Shown here: in pieces, positions 45,201 to 57,207 of the stretch
How the letters are laid out: every line of letters begins with the position of its first letter
How positions within the stretch are numbered: the first letter of the stretch is position 1
DNA from: Cercis canadensis
Taxonomy: Eukaryota > Streptophyta > Magnoliopsida > Fabales > Fabaceae
Direction of reading: 5' to 3'
Length of the DNA: 64,000 nucleotides
Assembly (NCBI GenBank): GCA_003255065.1
Contig: QAOA01006516.1
Location: 528,691 to 592,690, forward strand
Made by a program: the position numbers and the translations under genes
The notes under the pieces: model-generated
Database searches by the model: none
Told to the model about the DNA's origin: nothing
What the model saw: only the letters and a program-made list of their open reading frames with translations

Positions 45201-45616
45201 CTCACTCTTCATTGGATCCTACATAAATCATATTTGTCTTGCTAACCAAATAATTCATCCTATCTAGTATTTGCATAATCCTATATTTCAAGATATTCAA
45301 TATTCATTATTTAAATGTAAAATGTATGACAAGTCAATGGACATAACCATGCATAAGCATAATCATCCATTTGGTATACTTGTCATTACCAAAACTTATC
45401 ATATTCAACTTTGGGGTTAACAAGTTATGCTGCTAAGTATTTAAGAGATGACTTTTTAAGAAGCATACTGGAATATTGATTTTACCTTAACTACATAGGC
45501 ATACAATTTGATGGAGACATTTCTTATATGGTTTAAAGCCTTTCTGACTTTACTTTCTTTGCATCTATCCTCACTTTTGTTGTTGATTGATTTATTTTAT
45601 ATTGTGATGCCTTCAG
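45201..45616 (+). other. DLDG1-like gene, intron 5, right remnant
   Basis: 416 bp from the RLC-D LTR to the acceptor CTTCAG. AT-rich with a good pyrimidine tract before exon 6; nothing else is seen. Confidence 0.65.
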
Positions 45617-45752
45617 GTATCATTCTGAGTCTGGTTGGCAAACTTTGATTGAGATAGTTGTTGAGCACTATGGGCTTCAGGTTGACCAGTCTGCTATAAC
45701 CATATTTATCTGCCTGGTCCCAGTTATCATCGATGCATGTGTGAAACTTTGG
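45617..45752 (+). CDS. DLDG1: DLDG1-like gene, exon 6
   Basis: 136 bp between CTTCAG and GTATAT. Its first base completes glycine, then YHSESGWQTLIEIVVEHYGL and a last membrane helix ITIFICLVPVIIDACVKLW, phase 0 end. The G-x-H-S-x-x-G-W...E-H-x-G-L signature is the hallmark of the CemA/PxcA family and settles the assignment. CemA-like proteins end about 20 residues later with an F-R/K-x-L-x-R-x-S-P type tail. I see no such exon in 45753-47253 or in the transposon nest, so it lies past 64000. Confidence 0.9.
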
Positions 45753-47253
45753 GTATATTCTCTCTTTAATGACTTATACATGCTGCTGATTCCATATTTT
45801 TCATATGCAATACTCTAGTAAATTGGAGAAGGGCGAAAGCAACATAACCTGATTATGGAACATATCAAACGCGTACAACATGTTGTGCTGCCTAAAGATT
45901 ATTGTGTAGAAAAGAAATGTTCAATGTGTTATCAAAGAATTTGCCTTATCACTAAATATATGATCATCACCACGTTAAAGGACTCACATCAAGCACAAAG
46001 GAACAAGCATGCCAAAACTATTTTACTTTGCAGTTCCTAATTTCCAGTTATGAGATCTAACACTAAAGTTTGGATGGCTAGTGTATATTGAAAAGGAAAA
46101 ATGTTAACTCTCAGAAATTTTTTGTAAGAAAACAAGGAATATGAAGATCTTTTGCTTTTGACATTTTGGTATAAAATTTTATGGGTGCCATTAGGCTACA
46201 ACCCATTAACATAAGAATCATATCACAGACCTCCAAAACAAAAGGAATTGTAAAAGTATATGCTCTGAAATTTAAATTGTCCAAAATTTTCTAGAAAAAA
46301 CAACTAAAACTAATTGATGCAGGAAATGATATCTTGAATTTATTAGTGGATGCAAAAGTGTAAGAAATAAAGATGGAGACTGTTTCAGTATCTAAAATTA
46401 GCCTCCAATTTGAACTTGAAGGACTTGCTTTCTTAATGTCTGGAAATATGTCATAGAACCATGGGGAATAAAATACTTGCCTCATGTAGATAGGGATTTA
46501 ACTTTCTTAAGGACTTGCTTTAGCTTTTTATTTTTTTATTCTTGAGGTTATTTACTGTTGACTTTGACTTTATTGGGCTTTCTATATAAGGCCCTTACTG
46601 TAGATTTGATAGTCATTTTTTGTGTTGAATAAATTTATTGGTCCCTTTTCTCCTATTTCTCTGCTCTCTTCTCCATTTTCTATTCTTCCTCTTCCTCTCT
46701 CTGTAGTCCTACATCAATGTCATATCCCCCCTTATGTAATCTTTCTCTCTTGCTAATATAAAAAGAAATGAAAACTGGAATAAAAAGTGAGAAGTACCTT
46801 AGATGGACAAAGTAACTAGTGATCATTAGTTTAAAAATAAAAAGGGCTGGTCATCTTAAAAGCTAAAGTTGGTAGGTGCTCACCCGGAAATGGTTTTCAT
46901 TCATAGTTCTACTCCACCCCTTCACACAAAAACCCATTGGACTTGAATTATATACAAAGGACAGGCTCACATCTATTTTGTGCTAAAATTTAATTTTATT
47001 ATGTGAATGAGATTGCAAGAATCAAACTTATTACTTATTTTATTAGAGACTCATATAAGGTGAAATATATGGACGAAAAAATATAAGAAACGACCCGAAA
47101 ATCTATATTTATATTGATAATAAAAGTATAATGTGAGAAATAGAGGATAGAGAATTGGATGAATGTGCTAGAATGACTCACACACATATCTTATTTATAC
47201 TAGGTGTACATTAATTACAATAATGGTGATTAGCCTAATTACATGTTATATAC
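45753..47253 (+). other. DLDG1-like gene, intron 6, left part
   Basis: Intron DNA after donor GTATAT. No final exon is found. From about 47123 to 47253 the sequence starts TGTGAGAAATAG and contains CTTATTTATACTAGG and TTACAATAATGG words reminiscent of Copia LTRs, so RLC-E may itself have landed in an older LTR. Confidence 0.55.
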
Positions 47254-47391
47254 TGTAAAATATAGAAGAGAGAAAGTAGATGTTTGAGAATGGAAGTCAT
47301 TACCCACACTCGGGGAAGGCACATTGTGTATAAGCGAAAGAGAAGAAAGTACAATGTTAACTTAGGAATGACTATTTTACCCTTACTAACA
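47254..47391 (-). repeat. RLC-E 3' LTR
   Basis: 138 bp, clearly related to the RLC-A LTR (shared GACTATTTTACCCTTACT near the end). It retains the AATGGAAG stretch missing from the RLC-A 3' LTR. Confidence 0.85.
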
Positions 47392-47447
47392 CTCCCCTCA
47401 AGTTGGGGCATAGATATTAATCATGCCCAGCTTGTTTCAAATGTATT

Positions 47448-47738
47448 TGTTAGATATAAAACTATTCTTGGGCCTTCACCTAACAACTCAAGTTTTTAGG
47501 TTGAATTGGTTCTTGACATGGTATCAGAGCCTCTTTGACCAAGGGGTCAGGATATCGAATCCTTCCGTCCCTACTTTTTCAAGTGAATTGAAATTTCAGC
47601 ACATGGTATAAGTGGGCCTGTGCTTTGTCCACACTTCAAGCCCAAAGGGCTTTCGCCTATGGGGGCGTGTTAGATATAAAACTATTCTTGGGCCTTCACC
47701 TAACAACTTAAGTTTTTAGGTTGAATTGGTTCTTGACA
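47448..47738. mobile_element. TRIM element with 71-bp LTRs inside RLC-E
   Basis: Two 71-bp LTRs (47448-47518, 47668-47738), TGTTAGATATAAAACTATTC to GGTTCTTGACA, differ at one base. The left one is followed directly by TGGTATCAGAGCC, the initiator tRNA-Met primer site, and the right one is preceded by the purine-rich ATGGGGGCG. The orientation of these signals is +, opposite to the Copias. Flanks GTATT/TTATT are a target duplication with one change. At 291 bp with no coding it is a typical TRIM. Confidence 0.88.
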
Positions 47739-48212
47739 TTATTCAATTCTATCCTTAGCTAGAGCCTTAGTAAAATTATCAACTAAACATGTTTGGTAGA
47801 GATGAGACCTTGTTGAAGTTTCTCACGAACAAAGTGGCAGTCAACTTCTATGTGTTTTGTCCTTTCATAAAACACAGGATTGGAAGCAATGTGGAGAGCT
47901 GATTGATTGTCACATAATGCATCCATGCACTTAGGTTGTCCAACTCCTAGTTCACCTAGTGAGTGACATATCCATTTTAGTTCACAAGTAAGTTGGGCCA
48001 TAGCTTGATATTCATATTCAGCAGATCTAGAAACAACATCTTGTTTCTTGCTTTTCCAGGAGCTCCTTTTAAGTACTTAAGGGTACGTACAACTTCTCTC
48101 CAATGAGTTGAGCAAGGTGAAGACATAAATTGGCTAACAACACTAACGAGTCACAGTAAGATAGTTTAATTTTCCAACCAATCTCGTATATCTTTCTGGG
48201 TTAATGGTTTAC
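47739..48212 (-). pseudogene. RLC-E RNase H end
   Basis: Frame 48001-47783 encodes MAQLTCELKWICHSLGELGV and [20 protein letters not shown], the Copia RNase H C-terminal region. Sequence 48060-48210 continues the upstream part with shifts until RLC-F. A deletion near 48058 removes part of the RNase H compared with RLC-A. Confidence 0.75.
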
Positions 48213-48384
48213 TGTGAGAAATAATGGAAGTGTGTGAGACTAGCTTTTCATAGGTATTATTCATATTAACTGCATAGTATACACAGGCCTAATCATGGGC
48301 TTAATCACATCCTAGTTATAAGCCTAGATGTAAGTTATAATAATTACAATATTCAGAGTCAATCAATAATCTAATATTCTAACA
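48213..48384 (-). repeat. RLC-F 3' LTR
   Basis: 172 bp, TGTGAGAAATAATGG to ATTCTAACA, followed by TTCCCCCTCAAGC, the complement of the polypurine tract. Confidence 0.9.
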
Positions 48385-50419
48385 TTCCCCCTCAAGCTGA
48401 AGCATACATATCGTATGTTCCAAGCTTGTTACAAATGTAATTAACCCGAGGGCCTCTGAGAGACTTAGTAAATATATTTGCTAACTAATCGTTTGATCTA
48501 ACAAAATCAGTAGTGATATCCCCTGAAAGTATATTCTCTCTAATAAAATGACAGTCGATCTCTATATGTTTGGTCCTTTCATGGAAGACTGGATTAGAGG
48601 CAATGTGGAAAGCGGCTTGGTTATCACATATTAATCTCATTTGTGGAACCTTAATAAATTCTAACTCCTGGAGTAATTATTTCAGCCATATGAGCTCACA
48701 AGTTGCTTTAGCCATGACTCGGTATTTTGCCTTAGCAGTGGACCGAGCAACAACAGACTGTTTCTTGCTCTTCCATGACACTAGATTGCCTCCAACAAAT
48801 ATACAATATCTAGTAATTGACTGTCTATCATATGGACATCTTGCCCAATCAGCATCTGAATAGCTAAGTACTTGAGTATGTCCTTTACCTTCATACAAGA
48901 GACCTTTACTCGGTGCCTTCTTGATGTATTTTAAAATACGAATCACTACATCCCAATGACTATCACATGGAGAACTCAAAAACTGACTAACTACACTCAC
49001 TGGAAAGGCAATATCAAGCCGTGTCATTGTGAGATAGTTGAGTTTTCTAACAAGTCTTTGGTATCTGCTAGGATCTGATAAGGGCTCCTCTTGATTGGGT
49101 AGGAGCTTGACATTTGGATCTATTGGAGTATCCATAGGTTTGCAATTTGACATGCCCGTTTCTCTCAAAATGTCCAAGACTTATTTCTGTTGTGAGATGA
49201 CAATACCCTTTTGTTTGCACAACTTTTATTCCTAGAAAATACTTGAGTTTGCCCAAATCCTATGTCTGAAAGTGCTGGAATAGATGTTTGAGCTTTTGTA
49301 TGCCATCTTGGTTATTCCTTGTAATCACAATGTCATCTACATAGACAACCAAGTAAATGTATCGGTTAGGGGATGAATGATAGTAAAAGACTGAATGATC
49401 GGCCTCACTCCGAATCATACTAAACGTTCAGACAACTGCACTAAATCTCCCAAACCAAGCTCATGGAGATTGTTTAATTCCATAGAGAGATCGGCGAAGT
49501 CGACATATCAATCTAGACTTCCTCTTGCAATTTGCCATGTAGAAAAACGTTTTTAATATTGAGCTGATAAAGGGGCCAGCGGTGAATGGCTGCCATAGAG
49601 AGAAAGAGGCAAATAGAGGCCATCTTGTCAACAAGAGAAAAAGTATTGCCATAGTCAAGGCCATAGATCAGGGTATATCCCTTTGCAACTAGTCGAGCCC
49701 TTAGACGATCTATTTGGCCATCAGGGCCAACTTTGACCGTATAAACCCAACAACAACCAACCGTAGATTTACCACGTGGGAGAGGAACCAAATCCCAAGT
49801 GCTATTGGAGTCTAAGGCAGCCATTTCATCAATCATTGCTTTACGCCACCCTGGGTCAAAAAGAGCTTCACCTGTATTTTTAAGAATCGAAACAGAAGAC
49901 AAAGATGATACAAAGGCAGAATATGGTGGAGACAAACAGTGATAGCTCACAAAATTATAAATAGGGTGAGGGTTACAAGTAGAACAAATACCTTTGCGGT
50001 CAGCAATGAAACAATCCTTGTAAAAAATCAGAACTAGAGAAACAACCGGAGCAAGAGGCAAGGCTCTCAATAGGTTCGGGTCGAGGTTGGCAATGGTAGG
50101 TGAGGAAAGGAGGGGCCGAGTCAGTAAAGGAACTAACCTGTGGAACAAGACTAGTGAAAGAAATAGGAAGAAGATTAGCAACAATAAAATGTTCTAGAAC
50201 ATCAGAATGTCTTGAAGAGGGGAAGAATGAAGTTGTCTCAAAGAAAGTAACAGCATGGGAGAATATATAATGTTTGAGAACGTTTGAGTGCGGTAGAGAA
50301 ACAACGATAACCCTTTTGCAAGTGAGAATAACCCAAAAAGACACATTTGAGAGATTTGGCTTGTAACTTATCCTTACCTGGAGTGAGACCATGAACAAAA
50401 CACGTGCAACTAAAGACAC
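48385..50419 (-). pseudogene. RLC-F RT, RNase H and linker
   Basis: Frames 50419-50000, 50184-49513, 49177-48677 and short pieces give the linker, RT start ([20 protein letters not shown]), the GMSNCKPMDTPIDPNVKLLP segment and RNase H. The YVDD region (about 49350-49320) is present but in broken frames. The RNase H end (48676-48400) has lost its frame. Many stops and shifts fit its older LTRs. Confidence 0.8.
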
Positions 50420-51751
50420 TAAGAGGAAGAGAGTAGAGTGACTAGTTGGGAAATAAAAGAGAATGAGGCACCTGATTTTTTAATACTGAGGATGACATCC
50501 GATTAATCAGATAACAAGAGGTGATAACCGCGTCTCCCCAAAAATGCAGCAGAAGATTATTATGAAGGAGGAGAGTACGTGTAGTCTCAATCAGGTGTCT
50601 GTTTTTCTGCTCAGCCACCCTATTTTATTGAGGGGTATGAACACAAGAGGATTGATGGAGAATACCCTGAGGAGTCATAAAAGATTGAAAAGGAGTAGAA
50701 GAATATTCACGTGCATTATCACTCCTCAAGGTGCGAATTGTGATACCAAATTGAGTTTTAATCTTTGAGCAAAAGGTTTGAAAAATAGAGAATAGTTCAG
50801 AATGATTTTCATTAGAAATAACCAGGTACATCGAGAAAAGTCATCGATAAAGGTTACAAAGTATTGAAAGCCCGAAGTTGAGTTGACTCGACTAGGACCA
50901 CATACATCAAAATGAACTAAGGCAAAGGGAGACTCAACTTGTTCATTGACACGACTAGGAAATGAACTACAAGCATGTTTTCCTAATTGACAAGACTCAC
51001 ATTCTAAAGTAGAGATACGAGAAAGACTAGGCACCATCTTTTGGAGTTTCTATAAACTGGGATGTCCTAAATGATGGTGGAGAAGTTCGGGTGAATCAAC
51101 AGCAATACAAGTCACAGGAGGTGATGATGTGGTGAGGTAGTATAACCTATGGGACTCACGCCCTACTCCAATCGTCCTCCCAGTGTCCCGATCCTGCACA
51201 AGAACTGAATTAGCTACAAAGGTAACATAATAGGGTCCGGGTTAATTTGCTAATAAAGATCAAATTAAATGGACACCCTAGTACAAAAAGGACGGAATTT
51301 AAAGATAAAGAATGTAAGGGTTTGGCTTCATCAATGCCTTTTACTTTAGTTTGTGAGCCATTAGCTAAGGTAATAGTGGATAGTGAATTATAGTAAGTGA
51401 GACTAGAGAATAGATTCTTGTTACCAGTCATGTGATATGAAGCACTAGAATCAAGAACCCAGGGTCCAAGTGAGGATGATTGAGAGATGCAAGTAATAGG
51501 ATTACTAGTATGAGCAACAGAGGTGGTGGAGGTGGACTGCTTGGTCTCTCGGAATCGCAGGAACTCATTATAGTCTGTAGCATATACAGATACAGCACCA
51601 CATGAAGAATCATATTGTGCAACATTCATAGTCTTAGTAAGTCGACTATAAAGGAGAAAACAACGGTCCACTATGTGGCGAATTTTATGGCAATGAGTAC
51701 ATCGAGGTCAATCCCTATTTTGAGAACGTTGATCACCATGTCCTTCCTTAC
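50420..51751 (-). pseudogene. RLC-F gag end, protease and integrase
   Basis: 51671-51210 spans gag end and protease (SLGPWVLDSSASYHMTG: the DSGA-type active site reads DSSA). 51037-50726 holds CESCQLGKH and FIDDFSRCTWLFLM. 50831-50625 holds LRSDNAREYSSTP and PQ of the integrase. The frame is interrupted at 51038-51209 and after 50625. RLC-G begins at 51752 within the zinc-knuckle region. Confidence 0.8.
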
Positions 51752-51911
51752 TGTGAGATTAGTGGAAAAGTTGTGAGACTAGCTCCTCACAACTATTATT
51801 TATATTAACTGTACAACAATAATGAGCCTAATCATGGGCCTAATCATAAGCTAATTACAAGCCTAAATATATGCTATAATAACTATAATAATTACAACTA
51901 ATATTCTAACA
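51752..51911 (-). repeat. RLC-G 3' LTR
   Basis: 160 bp, TGTGAGATTAGTGG to ATTCTAACA, with CTCCCCCTCAAGC following. Confidence 0.92.
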
Positions 51912-51918
51912 CTCCCCC

Positions 51919-53453
51919 TCAAGCTGGAGCATACATATTATATGTTTCAAGCTTGTTACAAATGTAGTTAACTCGAGGGCCTCCGAGAGACTTAGTAAAA
52001 ATATTTGCTAGCTGGTCGTTTGATCTAACAAAACTAGTAGCAATATCCCCTGAAAGTATTTTCTGTCTAATAAAATGACAGTCAATCTCTATATGTTTGG
52101 TCCTTTCATGGAAGACTGAATTAGAGGCAATGTGGAGAGCTGCTTGGTTATCGCATATTAGTTTCATTTGCTGAATTATCATGAATTTTAACTCTTGAAG
52201 TAACTGTTTCAGCCATATAAATTCATAGGTTGCTTTAGCCATGGCTTGGTATTCTGCCTCAGTTGTGGATAGAGCAACAACTAATTGTTTCTTACTTTTC
52301 CATAACACTAGATTGCCTCCAACAAATACGCAATATCCAGTGGTTGAGCGTCTATCATATGGACAGCTTGCCCAATCAGCATCTGAATACCCAACCACCT
52401 AAGTATGTCCTCTACTTTCATATAATAGGCCTTTTCCTGGTGCCTTCTTGATGTATTTTAAAATACGAACTACTGCATCCCAATGACTATCACATGGAGC
52501 ACTTAGAAATTGACTAAATACACTCATTGGGAAGGTAATATTAGGACGTGTCACTGTGAGGTAGTTGAGTTTCCCAACAAGTCTCCGGTATTTACTAGGA
52601 TCTGATAAGGGCTCCCCCTGATCAGGTAGGAGCTTTGACATTTGGATCCATTGGAATATCCACAGGTTTGCAATTTGACATGCCTGTTTCTTTCAATATA
52701 TCCAAGGCATACTTTCGTTGTGAGATGGCAACACCCTTTCGGGATTGAGCAACATCTATTCCCAGAAAGTACTTAGAGTTTGCCCAAATCTTTTGTCTGA
52801 AAGTGCTGGAATAGATGTTGGTTGAGTTTCTGTATGCCCTCTTGATCATTCCCTGTAATCACAATGTCATCCATATAGACAACCAAATAAATGCATCGGT
52901 TAGGGGATGAGTGAAAGTAAAAGACTGAATGATCAGCCTCACTCCGAGTCATACCAAACTGTAGGACAACTGAACTAAATCTCCCAAACTAAGCCCGTGG
53001 AGATTGTTTAAGTCCGTAGAGAGATCGGCGAAGTCTACACACCAATCTAGACTCCCCCTGAGCAACAAATCTAGGAGGTTGCTCCATATAAACTTCCTCT
53101 TGCAATTCGCCATGTAGAAAGACATTTTTAATATCCAATTGATAAAGGGGCCAGTGGTGAATGGCAGCCATAGAGAGAAAGAGGCGAACAGAGGTCATCT
53201 TGGCAACTGGAGAGAAGGTATCACCATAATCAAGTCTGTAGATCTGGGTGTATCCCTTGGCAACTAGTCGGGCTTTCAAACGATCGATTTGGCCAGCAGG
53301 GCCAACCTTGACTGTGCAAATCCAACGACAACCAACTGTGGATTTACCATGTGGTAGAGGCACCAAATCCCAAGTGCTATTGGAGTCTAAAGCAGCCATC
53401 TCATCAATCATTGCCTTACGCCAACCTAGGTCAGAAAGTGCTTCACCTGTATT
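51919..53453 (-). pseudogene. RLC-G reverse transcriptase and RNase H
   Basis: Frames 53465-52989 (RT start to SLYGLKQSPRA), 52849-52622, 52641-52399 and 52398-51919 (RNase H with ADWASCPYDRRSTTGYC and [12 protein letters not shown], ending TYNMYAPA). The YVDD region lies near 52880-52860 in a broken frame. A stop separates 52399 from 52398. RLC-H joins at 53454. Confidence 0.82.
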
Positions 53454-53458
53454 CTTAG

Positions 53459-53711
53459 TGAACAAAGAGGCTTAAGGAAAGAATTCTCCTTGTTATCTTT
53501 CTAATCACGAATGTACAGAATATATACACTAAAGTCAACCTAATTCTAGGAGTTATAAAAGGAAAGATTGAGGAAATTACTCCTAACCTACCAAACCTAC
53601 CAATCAGGGATTCCTTGATTAGTAAACACATTTACAGCACAATTACAGCTAATTACATTAAATTCCTAATCACATTAAATGCTAATTAATGACCCAAGAT
53701 ACTCTCCAACA
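53459..53711 (-). repeat. RLC-H 3' LTR
   Basis: TGAACAAAGAGGC to CTCTCCAACA, followed by CTCCCCCTCAAGC. Confidence 0.93.
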
Positions 53712-53718
53712 CTCCCCC

Positions 53719-55519
53719 TCAAGCTGGTGAATAGATATCAATCATTCCCAGCTTGCCAACTAAAAATTCAAATTCTGGTTTGGATAATGCCTTGGTAAGA
53801 ATATCTGCTTCTTGCTGCCTTGTTGGAACATAGGAGATATGTATTGCCCCTGAATCAATTTCATCTTTAATAAAACTCCTGTCAATTCTCACATGTTTCA
53901 TCCGGTCATGTTGGACAGGATTGTGAACTATGCTTATTGCTGATTTGCTGTCACTGTACAGCTTCATAGGACCCTTTCTAGGGAATTTTAGGTCTGCTAA
54001 AAGTTTCTCAATCCAAATTAGTTCACATACTCCTTGTGCAATTGCTCGGTACTCTGCTTCAGCAATACTCCTTGCCACCACTGATTACTTTTTGCTTCTT
54101 CATGTAACAAGATTTCCCCACACTTTTGTGCAATAGCCTGTTCTGGACTTACTGTCTTCCGATCCAGCTCAATCAGCATCTACAAATCCTTCAACATATT
54201 TTTCATTTCCTTTCTTAAACAGAATTCCCTTGCCTAGAGTTCCCTTGAGGTACTTTAATATTCTGTTGGCTGCCTCCATATATGCCTTTTAGTAGGGCAA
54301 TGCATAAACTGACTTATTACACTTACACTATGGGTAATGTCAGGCCTTGTGAGTGTGAGATATATTAGTTTTCCCACCATTCTCTGGTATCTGCCCTGGT
54401 CTACTAGAGAGTCATTATTGGTGACTTTTTGCTTCCAATTTCTTTCCAAAGGAGTAATAGCAGGCTTGCAACTAGTTTTTCCAGTTTCCCTTAGCAGGTC
54501 AAGGACATATTTTCTTTGAGTAACAAATATTCCCTGTTTGTTCCGGGCTACCTCCATTCCAAGGTCTTTAACTTGGAATTGATTCTTTAAGTGAGCCTTT
54601 AACTTTTTAATCTCCTCCTGGTCATCACCTGTAATTACCATATCATCCACATACACAATGAGAATGACCCTTTTTCCACTTCTTCCTTGCTTGATAAATA
54701 GAGAGTGGTCAACTTGTCCTTGTGTATACCCAAGGATCTTCATTACTGAACTAAATCTGGTGAACCAAGCCCTTGGTGACTGTTTTAGCCCATAGAGAGA
54801 CTTTTTGAGTCTACATACCTTGGTATTTTCACCATTAAATCCTGGAGGTATCTTCATGAACACTTCTTCTTCCAATTTTCCATTTAGGAAGACATTTTTT
54901 ATGTCCATTTGATAGAGTTCCCAATCAAGGTTTGCAGCAAGAGAAAGTAATACCTTGATTGTTTCATTTTTGCTACGGGGGCAAATGTCTCCTCATAATC
55001 AATGCCATGTGTTTGAGTATATCCTTGAGCCACTAATCTTGCCTTGTATCTCTCCACATCTCCATTTGGTTTGAACTTTACAGTGAATATCCATCTACAC
55101 TCCACCACCTTCTTTCCTTGTGGAAGATCAATTATTTCCCAAGTATTATTTTTCAATAGGGCATCCATTTCTTCTTCAACTGCTGCCTTCCATCTAGGAT
55201 CTTGAAGTGCACTATGAATGTCCTTTGGAATGTCTACACTGTCAACTTTTGCAGTAAAAGCCCTGTACTCATGAGATAGTTTTGTATAAGTTAAGTGATT
55301 AGACAAAGGGTATTGAGTGCACTTTCTTACCCCTTTTCTAAGGGCAATTGGGAGGTCAGAATTACCAACTGGCATCGTACCCTCACTTGTGGAATCTGGA
55401 CTTAGCTCCGGTTCCAATGATTGAGTAGCTTGGGGAGCTTTTGGCCTTCTTGAATAAACTTGAATTGGTTCATTGGTGATTGGTTCTCCCCCTTGATGCA
55501 ATCCTTGATCATGTCCCAT
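53719..55519 (-). pseudogene. RLC-H reverse transcriptase and RNase H
   Basis: Frames 55519-54899 (linker, RT start), 54908-54255 (RT core with ILIVYVDDMVITGDD, then a stretch missing about 10 residues after QVKDLG) and 54081-53719 (RNase H ending GKLGMIDIYSPA). The overlap at 54899-54908 shows a small frameshift (deletion near MKQS). Stops lie between 54255 and 54081. Confidence 0.85.
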
Positions 55520-55627
55520 TAAGGAGGGACTTGGAATTGGACTGTTTGAAGGTGTGGGTGTAGGTGTAGGTGGCTCTTGGGACTGGTAAGATGGGGCAAG
55601 TGATATGGGTAGGGATATGGTTGGATC

Positions 55628-56736
55628 TCAATGATTTTCTTCATGTACATTTTCCCCCTGAAGAGAACCATTGGGATAAAAGGATTGGTCTTCAAGAAAT
55701 GTGACATCATATGATACAAAGAATTTTTTAGAGGCTGGATGGTAACACTTGTACCCTTTTCGTGTGGAAGAGTATCCTACAAAAATGCATTTGACTGCCT
55801 TAGGGTCAAGTTTTCCTCTATGAGGGTTGTGATTGTAAATGAATACCATGCAACCAAATACCTTTAGGGGCAGAGAAAGAAGGAGATGAACTGTGGGAAA
55901 GGTATCTAGCAGGCAGCTGATCGGAGTACGAAGATTGAGTGGTTTTAATGGTAATCTATTGATGAGGTAGGTGGCTGTGAGGACAGCCTCTCCCCAAAAT
56001 TTGTTTGGAACATTGTTAGCAAACATTAAGGGGCGGGCTACCTCTAAAAGGTGTCTGTTCTTCCATTCAGCAACCCCATTTTGTTGGGGGCTGTAAACAC
56101 ACGAACTTTGGTGAAGAATCCCATGATTAACAAGGTAATGGGTCAGGTCATTGGTGAAGTATTCCCTTCCATTGTCACTACGGAGGATTTGGATTTGGGA
56201 TTGAAAAACAGTGGAAATATATTTATGAAATTGTTTAAAAATGGTGGTTGCTTCTGATTTTTCTTTCATTAGATAAACCCAACAGACTCGAGTATGGTCA
56301 TCAATGAAAGTGATAAACCATCTTGAACCCGTAAGGGAAGGTTCTCGGGTTGGACCCCAAATATCACTATGTATGAGATGGAATGGTTTTGTTGCTTGAT
56401 ATGAATGAGGGGAATATGTTTTTCTTGTTTGTTTAGCAACAATGCAATGTTCACAATGAAAGCTAGAAACATCTTTATTGATGAATAAGTGGGGATACAA
56501 AGATTTAAGGTAAGGAAAGCTAGGGTGACCAAGGCGTTTATGCCATAGTATAAGTTCAGAATTGGACACAGTAGATAATGAGACACTTTCAAGTGATTGA
56601 GTTTTGGAGGAAGAACCAGTAGGGTAGAGAAAATAGAGGCCTCCAAAGAACTAGTAGGGCAGAGAAAATAGAGGCCATCACGCTCCTTAGCACTGCCAAT
56701 CATCTTCCCCAAAGATAGGTCTTGAAATACACACAA
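55628..56736 (-). pseudogene. RLC-H integrase
   Basis: Frame 56569-55628 holds HKRLGHPS...CEHC, HSDIWGP, FIDDHTRVCWVYLM, LRSDNGREYF, PQQNGVAEWKNRHLL (R to W relative to RLC-C) and the end GKLDPKAVKCIFVGYSSTRK. It stops at TGA 55630-55628, the same codon as in RLC-C. A small local duplication (about 56617-56675) shifts the frame just upstream. Confidence 0.87.
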
Positions 56737-57207
56737 AGAAGGAAAAAATGTTACTGCACAATTTCAGTCTTTGGTGAGTTTACTAATTGAAACCAGATTG
56801 CATTTTAGATTTGGAACATGTAGGACTGGTTTTAAGTTTAGTCCTGAGATTTCTACAGTGCCACAACCCTTAGCCTTTATTGTTTGTCCATCTGCCACAG
56901 TAATTTGAATATCATCCCCACATGTGTCATAGGAAGAGAAGGTGTCTCAACTGCCAGTCATGTGGTCTGATGCACCTGTGTCAATGATCCAGTCTAGGTG
57001 TGTCTTGGCCTTAGTGAAAAAGGAAGAGAGTGTGTTTCCTTGATGAGCCACTGCTGCACTTGAAGAGGAAGGAGGATTTTCTGGTTCTGTTAGGATCTTT
57101 TGGTGGCTAAGAATTGTCTGCAATACCTTAATCTGTTCAAAAGTTAGGCTCAGTTGACCAGTTTTACTGTTGTCAATAGAGGCTTCTACTGCAAGGGCTT
57201 TAGTGGG

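Noticed and set aside
45753..47253. Last exon of the CemA-like gene expected here
   Set aside because: No frame with the expected short tail after an AG acceptor could be found, so I did not annotate one.
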